Part shown: positions 7,274 to 10,129 of the stretch, piece after piece
How positions within the stretch are numbered: position 1 is the stretch's first letter
Layout: each line of letters begins with the position of its first letter
Assembly: GCA_030620375.1 (NCBI GenBank)
Contig: JAUXEW010000083.1
Location: 1 to 10,129 of the forward strand
Source: Desulfobacteraceae bacterium
GTDB taxonomy: Bacteria > Desulfobacterota > Desulfobacteria > Desulfobacterales > UBA5616
Length of the DNA stretch: 10,129 nt
Reading direction: 5' to 3'
Made by a program: the position numbers and the translations under genes
Notes under the pieces: generated by a model
What the model was told of the DNA's origin: nothing
What the model saw: the letters and a program-made list of their open reading frames with translations, nothing else
The model's database searches: none

Positions 7274-8740
7274 ATGTATAAGCCCATATTTAATATTATC
7301 TTAATGATATCGGCTCTCTGCTTAACATGCTTTTCCCTCTCCCTAGCGGCTACAGCCGACACGTCAAATGAATATCTGAATACGACAGATACGGTTGTCG
7401 AAATAGAAAATCTTAAATTCGACATGCTTGCTTTTGAAACAAGCCATCCGAAACAAGCGGCCGCAAAATTAAAAATTAAGGTGCTGAGTGGAAATGGTGA
7501 TCTAAATTCGGCTAAAGCGCTGGCAAAACAGCTCGTACAGATCGGTTATTACATAAAGCACATCGATTACGCTCCCAGATCTAATTTTCTTAATACCACA
7601 ATCTATTTCTCAGCGAATTATAAAGATCCGGCAGAAACGATTGCGGCCAACATCGGCAATGGCGATACGATCTTAAAACCGCTAAGTTGGCCTTCTGAGT
7701 TTGACCTCATTCTGGTGACGGGACATACATCAAAAAAAGAAAAGAAAGCGCTCGATCGTGAGAAAAGAAAACAAGAACCATCTGAAAGTCTTCAGACGGA
7801 ACGTAAAGAAACAGAACACAGACTAAAAGAAAAAATGGCTTTTCTCTTGTCAGAGGCCCATGCGCTTTATATGGATGGTGATTATGCGTTAGCAAAGAAT
7901 AAATATAAAAACATAACACCGCTCGTTAAAAAAATGGGGTCTCTATGTAAAAAAGCGATGGACAAGGAAAAACCCAACACCGGCAAAGAGACGATTGAGC
8001 CCAAAACAGAGGAAGTAAATATAAAAGAAATAAAGATCCAGGTGCTCAGCAAGGAGGTTGATCTTACGTCCGCCAAAAAGATAGCGAGACAGGTTAAAAA
8101 AATGGGTTATGACATACACTCCATTGATTACGCCCTCCGATCCGATTTGATGGATAATACCCTTTATTTTGCACCCACTTTTCATGCCCATGCAACCGAT
8201 ATTGCATTTAATCTTGACGATTACCCTGCCCTAAAACCGTTACGCTGGACCTCAACGTATGATCTTATTTTAATAACAGGGACGCCCCCGGCGGCAGAAA
8301 GGCTCCTGGAAAAATTGAAGTCTGACGAAGAAAAACTTATAGAAGCTATCGCTTTTCTTTTATCTGAAGCGCATGCACGTTACTCAAAAGAGGATTATGT
8401 TCAAGCACAACAAAAATACACCGAGATAGCGAAGCTCATTAAAAAAGCCGAAAAGCTCTGTGAAAAAACACTTCAGCAAGCCAAAATAGAAAGGCTTACG
8501 GAAACAACCCGGATTTCTTTTAAAGAAAGCGATGCTATTTTAGGGCCAAAAAAAATAACCCTTTCTTTAGATGAAGCTGTTGCAATCGCGATTGCAAACA
8601 ATGCGCTTGTGGAAGAGGCCGATGAAAAGTTAAAGGGCGCTCTTGAAGAAAAAAAAAAGCGCCCGGGCGGATTTTTTCCCCAAAGCGTCTGCCGAATATT
8701 CTTATACCCGATTAAACGAGGCGCCGTCCGTGGCGTTTGA
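7274..8740 (+). CDS. Secreted protein with two LytR_C-like domains and the first TolC helix (N-terminal part of a frameshifted gene)
   Basis: The 488-residue frame starts with a signal peptide (hydrophobic 5-25, likely cleavage after an Ala near 25-28) and no lipobox. Residues 64-150 look like a LytR_C domain: KIKVLSGNGDLNSAKALAKQ, a paired beta-alpha pattern, then DLILVTG. A lysine- and glutamate-rich linker and the helical segment AFLLSEAHALY (from about 189) follow. The whole unit is repeated: LytR_C again at 251-336, ending DLILITG, and AFLLSEAHARY at about 360-400. These helices resemble a TPR-like hairpin. From about 427, KKITLSLDEAVAIAIANNAL is the start of a TolC-type outer-membrane factor. 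At A10 (8649-8658) the frame leaves TolC; the last 27 residues are unrelated and end at a TGA. Removing one A joins it to the next frame. The start ATG has AGG ten bases upstream. LytR_C domains occur in cell-envelope proteins; the role here is inferred. Confidence 0.8.
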   Translation: MYKPIFNIILMISALCLTCFSLSLAATADTSNEYLNTTDTVVEIENLKFDMLAFETSHPKQAAAKLKIKVLSGNGDLNSAKALAKQLVQIGYYIKHIDYAPRSNFLNTTIYFSANYKDPAETIAANIGNGDTILKPLSWPSEFDLILVTGHTSKKEKKALDREKRKQEPSESLQTERKETEHRLKEKMAFLLSEAHALYMDGDYALAKNKYKNITPLVKKMGSLCKKAMDKEKPNTGKETIEPKTEEVNIKEIKIQVLSKEVDLTSAKKIARQVKKMGYDIHSIDYALRSDLMDNTLYFAPTFHAHATDIAFNLDDYPALKPLRWTSTYDLILITGTPPAAERLLEKLKSDEEKLIEAIAFLLSEAHARYSKEDYVQAQQKYTEIAKLIKKAEKLCEKTLQQAKIERLTETTRISFKESDAILGPKKITLSLDEAVAIAIANNALVEEADEKLKGALEEKKKRPGGFFPQSVCRIFLYPIKRGAVRGV

Positions 8741-9872
8741 TGTCCCTTCTTCTCCTGTTTCCCCTGCCGGGTCCATAGAATTCACCGTGGGAAACCAAGA
8801 TATTTATACATGGAACATTACGCTTTCCCAGCCATTGTTCACCGGATTTGCCCTTCTCTCCCAATACCGAATCAAAGAACTGGGAATTAAGACCGCACAA
8901 ATAGAAAAAGAGATGGTCGTTATAGATCTGGTCAGAGATGTTAAAACGACGTATTTTAATGTGTTGCTGACAGAAAAAGTCTTAACGGTTGCGGATGAAG
9001 CCGTAAAGAATCTCAAAGCCCATGAGAGGGATGCTGAGCAGTTTTACAAACAGGGGATGATTCCATACAACGACTTGCTAAAAGCAAAGGTTGCCCTGGC
9101 AAATACGATCCAGGAAAGAGAACGCGTCAAGGCCGGTGTTAAAATCGCCGTATCGGCATTAAATACCCTGCTTGATTTTGATATCAACCAGAAAACGGAA
9201 ATAGAAGGCATTCTTTCACTACCACCGGCATCCTATAAACTGGCGGATCTTCTTCATGAAGCCTCAGAAAACAGGCCGGAGCTCAAAATGCTTCATCTTG
9301 CGGTAAAAAGCATAGATCACGGCATACGTCTTGTGAAAAGTGCCTATTATCCCAAAATTGCCATCGCCGGATACTATGAGCAAACCGGGGATAATTTTTT
9401 AGCCACGGAAAACGATTACGGCGCCATTTATAATTCGGCCGTGATACTGCAGGCAAAATGGATGCTTTTTGAAGGGGGAAAAACAAGGTCGGATGTGGCA
9501 AAATATCGATACGATAAAAAAGCCATTATAAAAAAATTCGAATGGGCTGAAAACGGCATAAAACTTGAAGTTAAAAATGCCTTTACGAATCTTCATGTCT
9601 CCGATAAAAATATAAAGACGGCTCAAGAAGCGCTTATACAAGCAAAAGAAAACTGGCGTATTACGAACCTTCAATACCAGGAGCAGATCGCCACATCTAC
9701 GGATGTTCTGGATGCAAGAACATTTTTAACACAGGCGGAATTAAATCGCTACAGGGCACTTTACGGTCATATGAAAGGGATTACAGATCTGGAAAGAGCG
9801 GTCGGCAAAAAATATCCGGTTTTAGAAAATCAATCTCCCCCGATAGAAGACCGTAAACCATCACCCGCATAG
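8643..9872 (+). CDS. TolC-family outer membrane efflux protein (C-terminal part of a frameshifted gene)
   Basis: TolC-like proteins form trimeric outer-membrane barrels with a long periplasmic helical tunnel that docks to inner-membrane exporters. In this 409-residue frame the match begins at about residue 8 (ARADFFPKASAEYSYTRL). It continues through LSQPLFTGFALL, a coiled-coil-rich middle, ENRPELKMLHLAV and SAYYPKIAIAGYYE, to WMLFEGGKTRSDV and TDVLDARTFLTQAELNRYRAL, in the order typical of the two half-repeats. The proline-rich tail ends SPPIEDRKPSPA. The nominal start, TTG at 8643, has AAGGG five bases upstream. A protein starting there would lack a signal peptide and the first TolC helix, so it would not reach the outer membrane. 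The frame lies +1 to the upstream frame across A10. The natural product is therefore probably one fused protein of about 865 residues, or this is a pseudogene. Confidence 0.9.
   Translation: MKKKKSARADFFPKASAEYSYTRLNEAPSVAFDVPSSPVSPAGSIEFTVGNQDIYTWNITLSQPLFTGFALLSQYRIKELGIKTAQIEKEMVVIDLVRDVKTTYFNVLLTEKVLTVADEAVKNLKAHERDAEQFYKQGMIPYNDLLKAKVALANTIQERERVKAGVKIAVSALNTLLDFDINQKTEIEGILSLPPASYKLADLLHEASENRPELKMLHLAVKSIDHGIRLVKSAYYPKIAIAGYYEQTGDNFLATENDYGAIYNSAVILQAKWMLFEGGKTRSDVAKYRYDKKAIIKKFEWAENGIKLEVKNAFTNLHVSDKNIKTAQEALIQAKENWRITNLQYQEQIATSTDVLDARTFLTQAELNRYRALYGHMKGITDLERAVGKKYPVLENQSPPIEDRKPSPA
8649..8658 (+). other. A10 homopolymer at the frame switch
   Basis: Ten consecutive A residues sit exactly where the reading frame must change. 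With nine, the sequence reads LEEKKSARADFFPKASAEY, a smooth TolC helix; with ten, it departs into unrelated residues. Explanations are a sequencing or assembly error, a real mutation, a phase-variable tract, or RNA polymerase slippage that restores the frame in part of the mRNA. An ordinary -1 ribosomal slip would enter the wrong frame. Confidence 0.85.
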
Positions 9873-9900
9873 CAGGGGCGTTATTTCTTCATTATTACCG

Positions 9901-9918
9901 GAAAATTATAAAATTTTC
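9901..9918. terminator. Possible weak bidirectional terminator (AT-rich palindrome)
   Basis: GAAAATT and AATTTTC pair around the loop ATAA between the convergent TolC and P-II-like genes, overlapping the latter's stop codon. Its position suits a shared terminator, but the stem has only one GC pair at its base and would be unstable, so this is tentative. Confidence 0.3.
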
Positions 9919-10129
9919 TCAACAGGCCAGCTATATAATCTAAGACCCATGCTCCCCATTCGACCATAAAGACCTTTTAAAGCCTCTGTCACCTCAGGTT
10001 CGTCCGGTATGTCCACTGCCATCATGATGGTAGAATTGTGCCCGGGCCACACCGCATCATCCATTTTAGGGTCGGATCGTTCTCCTTTGCCCAAAACCCG
10101 GTTCCACTTGGTGAATCCGGTTATACAGC
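9906..10129 (-). CDS. P-II-like, transporter-associated protein (partial, N-terminus beyond right edge)
   Basis: The frame is open to the window edge, so a start inside the window (such as the TTG at 10092-10094) is not needed; 73 C-terminal residues are visible. The pattern GFTKWNRVLGKGE, then AVWPGHNSTIMMAV, a helix VTEALKGLYGRMG, and the ending LRLYSWPVEKIL resembles small ferredoxin-like-fold proteins related to nitrogen regulator P-II, of the kind annotated as PG0541-type transporter-associated proteins of about 95-100 residues. These are often encoded beside RND-type efflux pumps. The assignment rests on recalled pattern, not a search. It converges on the TolC frame, with 33 bases between the two stop codons, so it is in a different transcript. 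Its genomic neighbours to the right would show whether an efflux operon is present. Confidence 0.6.
   Translation of the reverse strand, partial: CITGFTKWNRVLGKGERSDPKMDDAVWPGHNSTIMMAVDIPDEPEVTEALKGLYGRMGSMGLRLYSWPVEKIL

Noticed and set aside
8649..8658. Programmed -1 ribosomal frameshift on the A-rich tract
   Set aside because: The TolC frame is +1 relative to the upstream frame, so a -1 slip would enter the third frame instead.
1..10129. CRISPR arrays, tRNA or rRNA genes, insertion sequences
   Set aside because: No spaced direct repeats, cloverleaf-like segments, conserved rRNA stretches or transposase genes were seen.

Overview
The window reads as a chromosomal segment from a moderately AT-rich Gram-negative bacterium. 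It most resembles Desulfobacterota (the former sulfate-reducing Deltaproteobacteria). That assignment is inference, drawn from the gene order and from a TolC-type outer-membrane protein, not from a marker gene.

Positions 1-6759 are a six-gene minus-strand block. In transcription order it holds a B12-binding/radical SAM protein fused to a DUF2344 domain (4267-6759), ribonuclease G (2663-4207), rpmH for ribosomal protein L34 (2316-2450), rnpA for the RNase P protein (1815-2171), yidD (1598-1846, overlapping rnpA) and yidC (1289 to beyond the left edge). The last four are the classic L34 / RNase P / membrane-insertion cluster. With RNase G upstream, the block joins ribosome supply, RNA maturation and membrane protein insertion. 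A sigma70-like promoter is visible before the radical SAM gene (6802-6831) and another before rpmH (2613-2641). A 308-base gap with no gene separates yidD from yidC.

Positions 6760-7273 are a 514-base divergent intergenic region. It holds outward promoters in both directions, several inverted repeats, and a GC-richer patch (7071-7138) in which one segment can pair with three different partners.

Positions 7274-9872 carry one plus-strand gene split into two reading frames at a run of ten A residues (8649-8658). The first frame encodes a signal peptide, two LytR_C-like domains each followed by a similar helical segment, and the first helix of a TolC-family protein. The second frame carries the rest of TolC. 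Removing one A rejoins them into a single protein of about 865 residues: (LytR_C + helical segment) x2 + TolC. This unusual fusion, and the homopolymer that decides whether it is made, is the most interesting content here.

Positions 9906-10129 hold the C-terminal part of a convergent minus-strand gene. It resembles the small P-II-like proteins found beside RND-type transporters, so the region to the right may contain the inner-membrane part of an efflux system that the TolC-like protein could serve.

I see no tRNA, rRNA, CRISPR array or intact mobile element.
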